Positions 30,048-40,549 of a stretch of 64,000 bases of DNA are shown here, piece after piece. The stretch covers positions 310,001-374,000 of the forward strand of contig NZ_AP029028.1 in the NCBI RefSeq assembly GCF_037076565.1. Reading direction: 5' to 3'. Position 1 is the stretch's first letter, and each line of letters starts with the position of its first letter. The notes beneath the pieces were generated by a model that saw only the letters and a program-made list of their open reading frames with translations, did no database searches and was not told where the DNA came from. The stretch comes from Herbaspirillum sp. DW155. Its GTDB lineage: Bacteria; Pseudomonadota; Gammaproteobacteria; Burkholderiales; Burkholderiaceae_D. The translations under genes and the position numbers were made by a program.

Positions 30048-31217
30048 ATGCTGGTCTGGCTCGCACAGAATTTTCAACAGGACTTCGGCTTTCTGCGCCT
30101 GTTCAACTTCATCACCTTCCGCGCGGTGTTCGCCACGCTGACGGCGTTGTTGATCGGCATGATCGCCGGACCCGCCGTCATCCGCATGCTCACCCGCATG
30201 AAGGTCGGCCAGGCCGTGCGTACCGATGGTCCCCAGACCCACCTGATCAAGTCCGGCACTCCCACCATGGGCGGCGTGCTGATCCTGATCGGCATCGGCA
30301 TCTCGACCCTGCTGTGGGCGGACCTGTCCAACCGCTTCGTGTGGATCGTGCTGATCGTCACGCTCGGCTTCGGCGCCATCGGCTGGGTCGATGACTACCG
30401 CAAGGTGGTCTATCGCGATCCCGAAGGCATGCGCTCGCGCGAAAAATATTTCTGGCAGTCGCTGATCGGCCTGGTGGCGGCGTTCTACCTGGCCTTCTCG
30501 GTCTCCGAAGTGAGCAACATGAAGGTCTTCGACCTCTTCGTGGCCTGGGTGCGTTCCGGCTTCAGCCTGGACCTGCCGCCCAAGGCCGACCTGATCGTGC
30601 CCTTCTTCAAGACCATCACCTATCCGCTGGGCGTGTGGGGCTTCATTGCGCTGACCTATTTCGTCATCGTCGGCACCAGCAATGCAGTCAACCTGACCGA
30701 TGGTCTGGACGGCCTGGCCATCATGCCGACCGTGCTGGTCGGTGCGGCCCTGGGTCTGTTCGCCTACCTGACAGGCAATGCGTCCTATGCCAAATACCTG
30801 TTCATCCCGCACATCCCGGGCGCCGGTGAATTGCTGATCTTCTGCGGTGCCATGGGCGGCGCGGGCCTGGCCTTCCTCTGGTACAACGCCTATCCGGCGC
30901 AGGTGTTCATGGGCGACGTCGGCGCACTGGCGCTGGGCGGCGCGCTGGGCACCATCGCCGTGATCGTGCGGCAGGAAATCGTGCTCTTCATCATGGGCGG
31001 CATCTTCGTGGTGGAAACGCTGTCGGTGATGATCCAGGTGGCCTATTTCAAGTACACCAAGAAGCGTTTCGGCACCGGCCGCCGCGTGCTGCTGATGGCG
31101 CCGCTGCACCATCACTACGAGCAGAAGGGCTGGAAGGAAACCCAGGTGGTGGTGCGGTTCTGGATCATCACCATGATGCTGGTGCTGGTCGGCCTGTCGA
31201 CGCTGAAGTTGCGGTAA
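30048..31217 (+). CDS. mraY: Phospho-MurNAc-pentapeptide transferase MraY
   Basis: A 389-residue membrane enzyme that makes lipid I by moving phospho-MurNAc-pentapeptide to undecaprenyl phosphate. About ten membrane segments are visible. Active-site runs are [29 protein letters not shown] (catalytic Asp pair) and APLHHHYE. The ATG at 30048 follows AGGAGACCC. Unlike its neighbours it is followed by a 119-bp gap before murD. Confidence 0.97.
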   Translation: MLVWLAQNFQQDFGFLRLFNFITFRAVFATLTALLIGMIAGPAVIRMLTRMKVGQAVRTDGPQTHLIKSGTPTMGGVLILIGIGISTLLWADLSNRFVWIVLIVTLGFGAIGWVDDYRKVVYRDPEGMRSREKYFWQSLIGLVAAFYLAFSVSEVSNMKVFDLFVAWVRSGFSLDLPPKADLIVPFFKTITYPLGVWGFIALTYFVIVGTSNAVNLTDGLDGLAIMPTVLVGAALGLFAYLTGNASYAKYLFIPHIPGAGELLIFCGAMGGAGLAFLWYNAYPAQVFMGDVGALALGGALGTIAVIVRQEIVLFIMGGIFVVETLSVMIQVAYFKYTKKRFGTGRRVLLMAPLHHHYEQKGWKETQVVVRFWIITMMLVLVGLSTLKLR

Positions 31218-31238
31218 ACAGGCGATATGAAGAAAAAC

Positions 31239-31270
31239 GGCGCCCCTTGTGACGAAATGCAAGCGGCGCC
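31239..31270 (+). other. Hairpin in the mraY-murD gap, possible attenuator
   Basis: GGCGCC (31239-31244) plus CTTG (31246-31249) pair with CAAG (31260-31263) and GGCGCC (31265-31270), with one C/C mismatch and a 10-nt loop. TTT follows, but there is no long U-run, so full termination is doubtful. It lies in the longest gap between mraZ and ftsA. Confidence 0.5.
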
Positions 31271-31336
31271 TTTGTGGTTGGCAGGGCTGGGCCCTGCATG
31301 GCAAGACCTTAATGAAGAAGTGAGTCGGAAAACAAG

Positions 31337-33430
31337 ATGAATTACTCGGGCAAACACGTTCTGGTGCTCGGACTCGGCGAGTCCGGCCTGGCAATGGCGC
31401 GGTGGCTGGTCTACTGCGGCGCCGGCGTGCGCGTGGCCGATACCCGCAGTGAAGCGGCGCTGGCCGGGCGCCTGGCCGCCTTGCGCGCCGAGGCGCCGGC
31501 AGCCGAAGCCGTGCTGGGCCAGGCACTGGCGCCCTCGTTGCTGGATGGAATCGATTTCGTCGCCGTCAGTCCGGGCCTGGCGCCCGAGGGTGAGCTGGCG
31601 CCGCTGATGCCGGCCATCGCCGAACGCGGCCTGCCGCTGTGGGGCGAGATCGAATTGTTTGCGCAGGCGCTGGCCGCGCTGCGCGAAGAAACCCTGTATC
31701 AACCCAAGGTGCTGGCCATCACCGGCACCAACGGCAAGACCACCGTGACCCGCCTGACCGGCCTGCTGTGCCAGCGCGCCGGCCTGTCGGTGCAGGTGGC
31801 CGGCAACATCAGCCCGGCCGCCCTGGATGTGCTGCGCGAAGCCGTCATCAAGGACAAGGTATTCCTGGCCGAATTGGCCGAGCAGGATGCGATTGCTGCC
31901 GAACAGGCCGCCGCCGAAGCCGAGGCACAGGCGGCGCAGCAGGCCGTGCTGGACGCCCAGCAGGCCGCCGAGACCGAGAAGCACCGCCGCGCCGCCGCCC
32001 GCATCGAGGAAGCGGCCGCGATTGCCGTGCCGGTGTTGCAGGAGCAGCCCGGCGAGGCCGTCGCACCCTCCGAACCCGCCGAGCCTGAACCCGCCCCGCA
32101 GCTGGAGTTGCTGGTCGCTGCTGAGTCTGCACAAGAGCCAGCGCAAGAGCCAGCACAGCCCGCCACCGAGGTCTCATCCGACGATGCCGAGGCAGCCAGT
32201 GCCAGCGAACCGGCCTCCGAAGAGGGCGCGCCGCAAGACGCCCCCGCCCCCGCCATAGAAGCCACCCTGGACGTGGCCTCCGACGTGGTGCCGCAAGCCG
32301 ATACCAACGCGCCTGCCACCACTGGCGAAGCGATGAACCTGGGCGACTTCATGGAAGTCTCGCGCAAGGCCGAGGAAGATGCGCTGGTCGAAGTCCCGCC
32401 GCCGCCCCCGCCCGAGCCGACCTATCGCGGCTCCATGCCGCAGGCCTGGGTACTGGAGCTGTCCAGCTTCCAGCTGCATACCACGCACAGTCTGCAGCCG
32501 CACGCCGCCACCGTCCTCAACCTGACTCAGGATCACCTCGACTGGCATGGCAGCATGGAAAACTACGCCGCCGACAAGGCCCGCATCTTTGGCCCGGACA
32601 CCGTGCGCGTTCTGAACCGCGACGACGCGCTGGTGATGGAAATGGCCTCCGCTGCCGCGCCGCTGTCCACCTTCGGCCTGGATGAACCGTCCACGCCCAA
32701 CAGCTTCGGTCTGGTCAACGACAACGGCATGCAATGGCTGGCCAATGCCTTCGTGCATGAAGACGATGAAGTGCCGGAAGGCAAGCGCCGCCGCAAGCAG
32801 AAGGACATGCTGCCGCCGCCCGTGACGCTCAAGCGCCTCATGCCCGCCGATGCCCTGAAGATCCGCGGCGCCCACAACGCCATGAACGCCCTGGCCGCAC
32901 TGGCCCTGTGCCGCGCCATCGATCTGCCGATGGCACCGCTGCTGCACGGCCTGCGTGACTACACCGGCGAGCCCCATCGCGTGGAACTGGTCGGCGTGAT
33001 CCAGGAAGTGGAGTACTACGACGACAGCAAGGGCACCAATGTCGGTGCCACCGTGGCGGCGCTGAACGGCCTGGGGCTGGGTGGCCGGCCCAACCGCATC
33101 GTGCTGATCGCCGGCGGCGATGGCAAGGGCCAGGATTTTTCGCCGCTGGACCTGCCGGTGCAGAAATATGCACGCGCGGTCCTGCTGATCGGCCGTGACG
33201 CCCCCACCGTGCGGGCCGCGCTGGCCGACAGCGGTGTCGAACTGATCGATTGCGCCACGCTGGAGCAGGCGGTGGAGCAGGCCGGGCAGATCGCCCAGGC
33301 GGGTGACATCGTGCTGCTCTCGCCGGCTTGCGCCAGCCTGGACATGTTCCGCAACTACGCCCATCGCGCCGAAGTCTTCGTGGATGCGGTGCGTGAACTG
33401 GCGCTCTCGCGCGGTGAGGTGCTGGCATGA
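31337..33430 (+). CDS. murD: UDP-MurNAc-L-Ala-D-Glu ligase MurD with a large insertion
   Basis: MurD adds D-Glu to UDP-MurNAc-L-Ala. The N-terminal domain ([17 protein letters not shown]), the ATP loop GTNGKT (130-135), [12 protein letters not shown] (from 372), LTQDHLDWH and the C-terminal [15 protein letters not shown] and [10 protein letters not shown] are all present, so the enzyme looks functional. At 697 residues it is about 200 longer than usual. The extra sequence lies between [11 protein letters not shown] (from 156) and the LELSS strand, at about residues 167-366. It starts as an Ala/Glu/Gln-rich coiled coil, becomes an Ala/Pro/Glu-rich linker and ends in a polyproline run. The reading frame is continuous through it. 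Overlaps ftsW by 4 bp. Confidence 0.95.
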   Translation: MNYSGKHVLVLGLGESGLAMARWLVYCGAGVRVADTRSEAALAGRLAALRAEAPAAEAVLGQALAPSLLDGIDFVAVSPGLAPEGELAPLMPAIAERGLPLWGEIELFAQALAALREETLYQPKVLAITGTNGKTTVTRLTGLLCQRAGLSVQVAGNISPAALDVLREAVIKDKVFLAELAEQDAIAAEQAAAEAEAQAAQQAVLDAQQAAETEKHRRAAARIEEAAAIAVPVLQEQPGEAVAPSEPAEPEPAPQLELLVAAESAQEPAQEPAQPATEVSSDDAEAASASEPASEEGAPQDAPAPAIEATLDVASDVVPQADTNAPATTGEAMNLGDFMEVSRKAEEDALVEVPPPPPPEPTYRGSMPQAWVLELSSFQLHTTHSLQPHAATVLNLTQDHLDWHGSMENYAADKARIFGPDTVRVLNRDDALVMEMASAAAPLSTFGLDEPSTPNSFGLVNDNGMQWLANAFVHEDDEVPEGKRRRKQKDMLPPPVTLKRLMPADALKIRGAHNAMNALAALALCRAIDLPMAPLLHGLRDYTGEPHRVELVGVIQEVEYYDDSKGTNVGATVAALNGLGLGGRPNRIVLIAGGDGKGQDFSPLDLPVQKYARAVLLIGRDAPTVRAALADSGVELIDCATLEQAVEQAGQIAQAGDIVLLSPACASLDMFRNYAHRAEVFVDAVRELALSRGEVLA

Positions 33431-34692
33431 AACTGGGCCTGTCCGTGATGCGTAGCTGGCTGGGTGGCCGCAAGGAGGCCGCCCCGGTGCCGGCCGGCCG
33501 TGCGCGCAGCGGCCGTGGCAGCGCCTCGGGCAGCATCGGATTCGAGCAGCGCTCGCGCATGATGGAATACGACCAGCCCCTGATCTGGGTGGTGCTGCTG
33601 CTCATGCTCTTTGGCATGGTGATGGTCTATTCGGCCTCGGTGGCGTTGCCGGATTCGCCCAAGTACGCTTCCTATTCGAACTATCACTTCCTGATCCGTC
33701 AGGCGATCTTCATCGTGCTCTCCATCATGACCGGCGCGGTGGTGTTCCGCGTGCGCATGGAAACCTGGCAGAAGTGGGCGCCGTATCTGTTCGCCATTAC
33801 CCTGATCCTGCTGCTGATGGTGCTCATTCCCGGCGTGGGCAAGGGCGTCAACGGCGCCAAGCGCTGGCTCTCGCTGAAGATCATCAACCTGCAGCCGTCC
33901 GAACTGATGAAGCTCTTCATCGTGCTCTATGCCGCCGACTATACGGTGCGCAAGCAGGCGGTGATGCACAAGCTGGTCAAGGGCTTCTTCCCGATGGCCG
34001 CCGCCGTCGGCCTGGTCGGCCTGTTGCTCCTGCTGGAGCCCGATCTGGGCGCCTTCGGTGTGATCGTCTGTATCGCCATGGGCATCCTGTTCCTGGGCGG
34101 CATCAACGGTGTCTGGTTCGGCGGCATCGGCGCGACGCTGGTGGGCGTGTTCTCGCTGGTCATCGTGACCTCGCCGTGGCGGCGCGAGCGTATCTTCGCC
34201 TACCTGAATCCCTGGGAAGAAGACAACGCGCTGGGCAAGGCCTATCAGCTGTCGCACTCGCTGATTGCCTTCGGCCGTGGCGAGCTGTTTGGCGTGGGCC
34301 TGGGCAGCAGCGTGGAGAAATTGCATTACCTGCCGGAGGCGCATACCGACTTCCTGCTGGCTGTCATCGGCGAAGAACTCGGTTTCGCCGGTGTGCTGGT
34401 GGTGGTGCTGCTGTTCTACTGGCTGGTCAAGCATGCCTTCGAAATCGGCCGCCAGGCCATCGCCCTGGATCTGACCTTTGCCGGCCTGGTGGCCAAGGGT
34501 ATCGGCATCTGGCTGGGTGTGCAGGCCTTCATCAACATGGGCGTGAACCTGGGCCTGTTGCCGACCAAGGGCCTGACGCTGCCGCTGATGAGTTATGGCG
34601 GTTCGGGCGTGCTGCTGAATTGTGTGGGCCTGGCCATCCTGTTGCGCATCGATTATGAAAACCGGGTGCTCATGCGCGGAGGCCGCCTGTGA
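33427..34692 (+). CDS. ftsW: Septal peptidoglycan glycosyltransferase FtsW
   Basis: A 421-residue SEDS-family polymerase with about ten membrane segments that polymerises lipid II at the septum with FtsI. A basic cytoplasmic N-terminus of about 50 residues precedes the first segment. Signatures are [40 protein letters not shown] and [11 protein letters not shown]. It overlaps murD in front and murG behind by 4 bp each. Confidence 0.96.
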   Translation: MKLGLSVMRSWLGGRKEAAPVPAGRARSGRGSASGSIGFEQRSRMMEYDQPLIWVVLLLMLFGMVMVYSASVALPDSPKYASYSNYHFLIRQAIFIVLSIMTGAVVFRVRMETWQKWAPYLFAITLILLLMVLIPGVGKGVNGAKRWLSLKIINLQPSELMKLFIVLYAADYTVRKQAVMHKLVKGFFPMAAAVGLVGLLLLLEPDLGAFGVIVCIAMGILFLGGINGVWFGGIGATLVGVFSLVIVTSPWRRERIFAYLNPWEEDNALGKAYQLSHSLIAFGRGELFGVGLGSSVEKLHYLPEAHTDFLLAVIGEELGFAGVLVVVLLFYWLVKHAFEIGRQAIALDLTFAGLVAKGIGIWLGVQAFINMGVNLGLLPTKGLTLPLMSYGGSGVLLNCVGLAILLRIDYENRVLMRGGRL

Positions 34693-35771
34693 GCGCGCCC
34701 CGCAAGTTGCTGATCATGGCGGCCGGTACCGGTGGCCATATCTTCCCGGGCCTGGCCATTGCCGATACCATGCGCGCGCGCGGCTGGCAGGTGAGCTGGC
34801 TGGGCACCTCGCACGGCATGGAGCGCGAGCTGGTGCCGCGCCATGGCGTGGAGATGGACAGCATCGTCTTCGCCGGCCTGCGCGGCAAGGGCCTGATGCA
34901 TACGGTCAAGGGCGTGTGGCGGCTGGCGGCAAGCTTCTTGCATTGCCATGCCATCCTCGGTCGTCGTCGCCCCGATGTGGTACTGGGCATGGGCGGTTAC
35001 GTCACCGTGCCGGGCGGCATGATGGCGCGCCTGCGCGGCAAGCCGCTGGTGCTGGTCAATGCGGATGCGGCGCTGTTGTTGTCGAACAAGACCTTGACGC
35101 CGATGGCGACCAAGGTGCTCTTTGGCTTCCCTGCCGATTTCGGTCGTGCAGCCGGCAAGGCCGAGGTCACCGGCAATCCGGTGCGCAAGGAAATCATCGC
35201 GCTGCCGCAGCCGGTCCAGCGTTACGCCGGCCGCAGCGGTCCGCTGAAGATCCTGGTGGTCGGCGGCAGCCTGGGCGCCAAGGTGTTGAATGACAACGTG
35301 CCGGCTGCGCTGGCGAAGCTGCCCGTTGCGTTGCGCCCGCAGGTGACGCACCAGTCGGGCAAGCAGCATATCGCGGCCTTGCGTTCGGCATACGAGGCCG
35401 CAGGCGTGCAGGCCGAAGTGGTCGATTTCATCGACGACATGCCGCGCCGCTATGCCGAGGCCGATCTGGTGATCTGCCGCGCTGGCGCGATCACCGTGTC
35501 CGAGCTGACGGCAGCGGGTGTGGCCAGCGTGCTGGTGCCGTTGGCGGTATCGACCACCTCGCACCAGATCGACAATGCCAGGTGGATGGCACAGAACAAG
35601 GCGGCGATTCACCTGCCGCAACGCGAACTGACGCCGGAACATCTGGCCGGTTTGCTGCAGAAACTGGACCGCGCTGCATGCCATGCCATGGCGCAGGCGG
35701 CATACGAACAAGGCCGGCGCGATGCCAACGAGGCAATCGCGCGCGTGCTGGAAGGACTGGTAACACCATGA
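34689..35771 (+). CDS. murG: Lipid II synthase MurG (GlcNAc transferase)
   Basis: A 360-residue membrane-associated GT-B glycosyltransferase that adds GlcNAc to lipid I. The first glycine loop is [13 protein letters not shown] near residue 13, followed by [11 protein letters not shown]. The second nucleotide-binding loop is [12 protein letters not shown], and the UDP-GlcNAc-binding segment is [12 protein letters not shown]. The start at 34689 overlaps ftsW and the stop overlaps murC. Confidence 0.97.
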   Translation: MSAPRKLLIMAAGTGGHIFPGLAIADTMRARGWQVSWLGTSHGMERELVPRHGVEMDSIVFAGLRGKGLMHTVKGVWRLAASFLHCHAILGRRRPDVVLGMGGYVTVPGGMMARLRGKPLVLVNADAALLLSNKTLTPMATKVLFGFPADFGRAAGKAEVTGNPVRKEIIALPQPVQRYAGRSGPLKILVVGGSLGAKVLNDNVPAALAKLPVALRPQVTHQSGKQHIAALRSAYEAAGVQAEVVDFIDDMPRRYAEADLVICRAGAITVSELTAAGVASVLVPLAVSTTSHQIDNARWMAQNKAAIHLPQRELTPEHLAGLLQKLDRAACHAMAQAAYEQGRRDANEAIARVLEGLVTP

Positions 35772-37195
35772 AGCATCGCGTCAAGAATATTCACTTCGTC
35801 GGCATCGGCGGCGCCGGGATGAGCGGCATCGCCGAGGTGCTGCTTAACCTCGGCTATGGCGTTTCGGGCTCCGACCTGGGCAGCAACGCAGCCACCCAGC
35901 GCCTGGCACAGCTGGGCGCCTGCATCCGCTATGGCCATGCGGCCGAGAACATCGAAGGCGCCGACGCCATCGTCACCTCCACCGCCGTCAAGGGCGACAA
36001 CCCGGAAGTGCTGGCCGCGCGCAAGAAGCACATCCCCATCGTGCCGCGTGCGGTGATGCTGGGTGAACTGATGCGCCTGAAGAAGGGCATTGCCATTGCC
36101 GGCACCCACGGCAAGACCACCACCACCAGCCTGGTGGCGAGCGTGCTGGCGCAGGGCGGGCTGGACCCGACCTTCGTCATCGGCGGCCGCCTCACCAGCG
36201 CCGGCGCCAATGCCAAGCTGGGTACCGGCGAATTCATCGTGGCCGAGGCCGATGAGTCCGATGCGTCCTTCCTCAACCTGACCCCCGTGATCGAAGTCAT
36301 CACCAACATCGATGCCGATCACATGGAAACCTACAACCATGATTTCGCGCGCCTGAAGCAGGCCTTCGTCGAGTTCACCCAGCGCCTGCCGTTCTACGGC
36401 GTGGCCGTGCTCTGCCTGGATGATCCGCACGTGCGCGAGATCATGCCGATGGTCTCCAAGCCTATCCTCACCTATGGCTTCCATGAAGATGCCGACGTGC
36501 GCGCCACAGAGGCCCGCGCCGTGGACGGCAAGATGGAATTCACCGTGATCCAGGACGGCTACGCCCCCATGCAGGTGAGCCTGAACCAGCCCGGCATGCA
36601 CAACGTGCAGAACGCCTGCGCGGCCATTGCCATTGCGCGCGAGCTGGATGTGGACGATGCCTCCACCCAGAAGGCGCTGACCGAATTCAACGGCGTGGGC
36701 CGCCGCTTCACGCGTTACGGCGAAGTGCCGATTACCGACGCGCAGGGCAATCCCGCTGGTCACTTCACGCTGGTGGACGATTACGGCCATCACCCGGTCG
36801 AGACCGCTGCCACCATCGCCGCCGCCCGTGGCGCCTATCCGGGCCGCCGTCTGGTGCTGGCCTTCCAGCCGCACCGTTATACCCGTACGCGTGATCTGTT
36901 CGAGGATTTCGTCAAGGTGCTGTCGTCTCCCGATGTGCTGGTCCTGGGTGAAGTCTATTCCGCCGGTGAAGCCCCTATCGTGGCCGCCGATGGCCGTTCG
37001 CTGGCGCATGCGCTGCGTGCGGCCGGCAAGGTGGAGCCGGTCTTCGTGGACGATATCGGCGACATGCCCGAGACCATCCGTAACGTCGTGCGCGATGGCG
37101 ATGTGGTCATGACCATGGGCGCGGGCTCGATTTCCGCCGTGCCGGGCCGCCTGGTGGCGCAAGCCGGTGGCAAGAACGAACAGGGGGTCGCATGA
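35768..37195 (+). CDS. murC: UDP-MurNAc-L-alanine ligase MurC
   Basis: A 475-residue Mur ligase that adds L-Ala to UDP-MurNAc. [17 protein letters not shown] is the N-terminal nucleotide-binding loop and GTHGKTTT (from 112) the ATP loop; [11 protein letters not shown] and YGHHPVE are MurC signatures. The ATG at 35768 overlaps the murG stop; the frame extends upstream inside murG without similarity. It overlaps ddl by 4 bp. Confidence 0.97.
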   Translation: MKHRVKNIHFVGIGGAGMSGIAEVLLNLGYGVSGSDLGSNAATQRLAQLGACIRYGHAAENIEGADAIVTSTAVKGDNPEVLAARKKHIPIVPRAVMLGELMRLKKGIAIAGTHGKTTTTSLVASVLAQGGLDPTFVIGGRLTSAGANAKLGTGEFIVAEADESDASFLNLTPVIEVITNIDADHMETYNHDFARLKQAFVEFTQRLPFYGVAVLCLDDPHVREIMPMVSKPILTYGFHEDADVRATEARAVDGKMEFTVIQDGYAPMQVSLNQPGMHNVQNACAAIAIARELDVDDASTQKALTEFNGVGRRFTRYGEVPITDAQGNPAGHFTLVDDYGHHPVETAATIAAARGAYPGRRLVLAFQPHRYTRTRDLFEDFVKVLSSPDVLVLGEVYSAGEAPIVAADGRSLAHALRAAGKVEPVFVDDIGDMPETIRNVVRDGDVVMTMGAGSISAVPGRLVAQAGGKNEQGVA

Positions 37196-38196
37196 TCAGC
37201 CAGGAACAGATCAAGGGTTTCGGCCGCGTCGGCGTGCTCTTCGGTGGCCGCTCCGCCGAGCGCGAAGTATCGTTGATGTCGGGCAGCGGCGTCCTTCAGG
37301 CCCTGCGCAGCAAGGGAGTGGATGCGCATCCCTTCGATCCGGCTGAACGCAGCCTGGGTGAATTGCAGGCCGAGAAGTTCGATCGCGTCTTCATCGCCCT
37401 GCATGGACGCTATGGCGAGGACGGCACGCTGCAGGGGGCGCTGGAACAGATGGGCTTGCCCTATACCGGTCCCGGCGTGATGGCCTCCAGCATCGCCATG
37501 GACAAGATCATGACCAAGCGCATCTGGCTCTCGCACGGCCTGACCACGCCGCGCTTCCTGAGTCTGGATACCAAGACCGCTACCCGCGAACAATTGCGCG
37601 TAGTGCCCGATGAGCTGGGCCTGCCGCTGATGCTGAAGGCGCCGCATGAAGGCTCGACCATCGGCATTGCCAAGATCAACGGCTATTCCGACATGCAGGC
37701 GAGCTTCGAGATGTGCGCCCGCTATGACAGCGTGGTGCTGGCCGAGGAATTCATCCGTGGCCGTGAACTGACGGTGCCGGTGCTGGGGCAGGGACGCGAT
37801 GCGCGGGCCTTGCCGATCATCGAGATCTGCGCCCCGGGCGGCAATTACGACTACCAGAACAAGTATTTCACCGACGACACGAAATATTACTGCCCGGCCC
37901 CGCTGGATGAGGAACTGACGCGCCATATCCAGGATCTGGCGGTACGTGCCTTCAATGCGCTGGGTTGCCGTGGCTGGAGCCGCGTGGATTTCATGCTGCG
38001 CGAGGCCGATGGAAAGGCTGAGCCTTACCTGATCGAAATCAACACCTCGCCCGGCATGACCGGTCATTCGCTGGTGCCGATGGCGGCCAAGGCGGTGGGC
38101 ATGAGCTATGAAGACCTGTGCTGCGAGATTCTGGCGATGGCCTCGCTGGACATGAGGCCATCCAAGGATTGGACGCCGCAGGCGGACCAGCCGTGA
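37192..38196 (+). CDS. ddl: D-alanine-D-alanine ligase
   Basis: A 334-residue ATP-grasp enzyme that makes D-Ala-D-Ala for Mur[20 protein letters not shown] is the N-terminal signature, [13 protein letters not shown] contacts the first D-Ala, and the C-terminal [16 protein letters not shown] carries metal-binding Glu and Asn. It is of the DdlB type found in dcw clusters. It overlaps murC by 4 bp and is 28 bp from ftsQ. Confidence 0.96.
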   Translation: MISQEQIKGFGRVGVLFGGRSAEREVSLMSGSGVLQALRSKGVDAHPFDPAERSLGELQAEKFDRVFIALHGRYGEDGTLQGALEQMGLPYTGPGVMASSIAMDKIMTKRIWLSHGLTTPRFLSLDTKTATREQLRVVPDELGLPLMLKAPHEGSTIGIAKINGYSDMQASFEMCARYDSVVLAEEFIRGRELTVPVLGQGRDARALPIIEICAPGGNYDYQNKYFTDDTKYYCPAPLDEELTRHIQDLAVRAFNALGCRGWSRVDFMLREADGKAEPYLIEINTSPGMTGHSLVPMAAKAVGMSYEDLCCEILAMASLDMRPSKDWTPQADQP

Positions 38197-38224
38197 TGGT
38201 CCGGGTTTAAGGAAGAACGCGTCG

Positions 38225-38995
38225 ATGTGGCAGGACGTCAAGATGCTCAACGCCATCAGCAGTGCGCTTTTTGCGCTGGTGCTGCTGGCCCTGGTGGCAT
38301 CCGGTTTATGGTGGGTGGCGCAGCGGCCGATGTTTACGCTGCACACGATACGCATCGAATCGGCCAGCGACATGCCGCTGGAGAAGGTCAATGCGTTGAC
38401 GGTGCGGGCCACTGCGGTGCCGCGCATCCACGGCAATTTCTTCACGGCCGACCTGACGGCGGTGCGTGCGGCCTTCGAAGCCGTGCCCTGGGTGCGCAAG
38501 GCCATGGTGCGGCGTGAATGGCCGGACCGGCTGGTGGTGAAGATCGAGGAACACAAGGCCCTGGGTACCTGGGGCGAAGATGGCAAGCTGCTCTCGCAAA
38601 AGGGTGACGTGTTCACCGCCAACCTGGCCGAGGCCGAGGATGACGGTGACCTGCTGGAGTTCGATGGCCCGCCCGGCAGCGAGAAAGAGGTGGTGACCCG
38701 GCTGGCGCAGTTCCGCCAGTGGTTTGCGCCCATCAAGCTGGAGCCGGAGTCGGTGGTGCTGTCGAACCGCTATGCCTGGACCGTGCGGCTGGACAATGGC
38801 ATGACGGTCGAGCTGGGTCGTGAGCAGGGCGATGCGATTTTGAAGGAACGTGTAGCGCGGCTGGTGGCGGTCTATCCGCAACTGCTGGAACGATTGCAAG
38901 GAAAGATAGAAAGCGTCGACTTGCGCTATCCCAACGGGATGGCCTTGAAGGCGGATGGCCTGGTGCTGGCGGCAATGAACGGGAAAAAGAAATAA
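38225..38995 (+). CDS. ftsQ: Cell division protein FtsQ
   Basis: A 256-residue bitopic protein that links early and late division proteins in the FtsQLB complex. One membrane segment (about 9-31) is followed by the POTRA domain (FTLHTIRIESASDMPLE onward, with FFTADLTAVRAAFEAVPWV) and the beta domain. The ATG at 38225 has a GGAAGAAC ribosome site. It precedes ftsA by 10 bp. Confidence 0.94.
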   Translation: MWQDVKMLNAISSALFALVLLALVASGLWWVAQRPMFTLHTIRIESASDMPLEKVNALTVRATAVPRIHGNFFTADLTAVRAAFEAVPWVRKAMVRREWPDRLVVKIEEHKALGTWGEDGKLLSQKGDVFTANLAEAEDDGDLLEFDGPPGSEKEVVTRLAQFRQWFAPIKLEPESVVLSNRYAWTVRLDNGMTVELGREQGDAILKERVARLVAVYPQLLERLQGKIESVDLRYPNGMALKADGLVLAAMNGKKK

Positions 38996-39005
38996 GCGGA
39001 ACGCT

Positions 39006-40238
39006 ATGACAAAAGACGCAAAAAATCTGATCGTCGGTCTGGACATCGGCACCTCGAAAGTGGTGGCGGTGGTGGCCGAGGTGCTGCCCGACGGCCGCCA
39101 TGAAGTGATCGGGCTGGGGCAGTCCGAATCCAAGGGGCTCAAGAAAGGCGTGGTGGTCAACATCGAGGCCACGGTCGAATCCATCCAGCGCGCGCTGGAA
39201 GAAGCCGAGCTGATGGCCGACTGCAAGATCCGCAATGTCTACACGGGGATTGCCGGCAGCCACATCCGCAGCTTCAATTCCAGCGGCATGGTCGCCATCA
39301 AGGACAAGGAAGTCACCGCCGCCGACGTCTCGCGCGTGATCGAGACCGCCAAGGCGGTCAACATCCCGACCGACCAGCAGTTGCTGCACACGGTCCCGCA
39401 GGAATTCATCGTCGACAACCAGGAAGACGTACGCGAGCCCATCGGCATGAGCGGCATCCGCCTGGAAGTGAAGGTGCACATCGTCACCGGTGCGGTCTCT
39501 GCCGTGCAGAACATCGTCAAGTGCGTGCGCCGCTGCGGCCTGGAAGTGTCGGACCTGATCCTGCAGCCGATGGCCTCGGCCGATTCGGTGCTGACCACCG
39601 ACGAGCGCGAGCTGGGCGTGGTGCTGGTCGACATCGGCGGCGGCACCACCGACGTGGCGGTCTTTACCGAAGGCGCGATCCGCCATACCGCGGTGATTCC
39701 GATTGCGGGTGACCAGATCACCAACGATATCGCCATGGCCTTGCGCACGCCGACGCTGGAAGCTGAAGAGATCAAGCTGCGCTATGGCGTGGCCAAGCAG
39801 ATCCTGGCCGATCCGAGCGAGACGCTGGAAGTGCCCGGCCTGGGTGACCGCAATCCGCGCACGCTGTCGCGCCAGGCGCTGGCAGCGGTCATCGAGCCGC
39901 GTGTGGAAGAGCTGTTCGCGCTGGTGCATCAGGTGGTGCGCGAGTCGGGCTATGAAGAGGTGCTGTCCTCGGGCATCGTGCTCACTGGCGGCTCGGCCAT
40001 GATGCCGGGCATGACCGAGCTGGCCGAAGACATCTTCCTGAAGCCCGCCCGCCTGGGTACGCCCGAATACAGCGGCCAGCTGGCCGACGTGGTGCGCAGC
40101 CCGCGCTACTCGACCGTGCTGGGCCTGTTGCAGGAAGCCAAGAAGCAATACTTGCGCGGCTACATCGTGACGCGCCAGGAAGGCTCGGTGAAGGCGGTCT
40201 GGCAGCGCATGAAGGAGTGGTTCCTCGGCAATTTCTGA
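39006..40238 (+). CDS. ftsA: Cell division protein FtsA
   Basis: A 410-residue actin-like ATPase that anchors FtsZ to the membrane. The phosphate loop GLDIGTSKVVAVV is near residue 11, the second phosphate motif is VLVDIGGGTTDVAVF, and GIVLTGGSAMMPGM is the adenosine motif. The C-terminal amphipathic helix (VWQRMKEWFLGNF) is the membrane anchor. A 311-bp gap without a gene follows before ftsZ. Confidence 0.97.
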   Translation: MTKDAKNLIVGLDIGTSKVVAVVAEVLPDGRHEVIGLGQSESKGLKKGVVVNIEATVESIQRALEEAELMADCKIRNVYTGIAGSHIRSFNSSGMVAIKDKEVTAADVSRVIETAKAVNIPTDQQLLHTVPQEFIVDNQEDVREPIGMSGIRLEVKVHIVTGAVSAVQNIVKCVRRCGLEVSDLILQPMASADSVLTTDERELGVVLVDIGGGTTDVAVFTEGAIRHTAVIPIAGDQITNDIAMALRTPTLEAEEIKLRYGVAKQILADPSETLEVPGLGDRNPRTLSRQALAAVIEPRVEELFALVHQVVRESGYEEVLSSGIVLTGGSAMMPGMTELAEDIFLKPARLGTPEYSGQLADVVRSPRYSTVLGLLQEAKKQYLRGYIVTRQEGSVKAVWQRMKEWFLGNF

Positions 40239-40549
40239 ATACCTGCCGGCGGCCGCCAGTGGCGGGTGCCGGCGAATGCATCAGGATGTAAAAGCATTGG
40301 GAGTTTCTGGCGGTTCAGTTGTACGGTTCTGGCAGTAAAAAATGATGAGAAGGGCCGCAAATTTGACGCTGGCTTTTCTTAGAATAGCGGTATCAAGGCA
40401 TCAGTCGCATCATTGGCATCATCGGTATCAGCATTAGAAGAAACATCGGTAATTGAGCATATAGACAGCAGTGATCAGTTGCTAGTCGTCACACCGCGTG
40501 ATGCCTATCAACTGCCAGCTGCAGGACACATATATTTTAAGGAGTCATC
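40239..40549 (+). promoter_or_regulatory. ftsA-ftsZ intergenic region
   Basis: These 311 bp are long for this cluster and probably hold ftsZ promoters. From 40385 to 40430 there is a degenerate run of ATCA units (GGTATCA, GGCATCA, GCATCAT, GGCATCAT, GGTATCA). AAGGAG lies just before the ftsZ start. TTGACG at 40363 and TAGAAT at 40380 are only 11 bp apart and do not form one promoter. Confidence 0.45.

Noticed and set aside
40363-40385. TTGACG and TAGAAT as an ftsZ promoter
   Set aside because: The spacer is only 11 bp, too short for a sigma-70 promoter. Either element could belong to another promoter.
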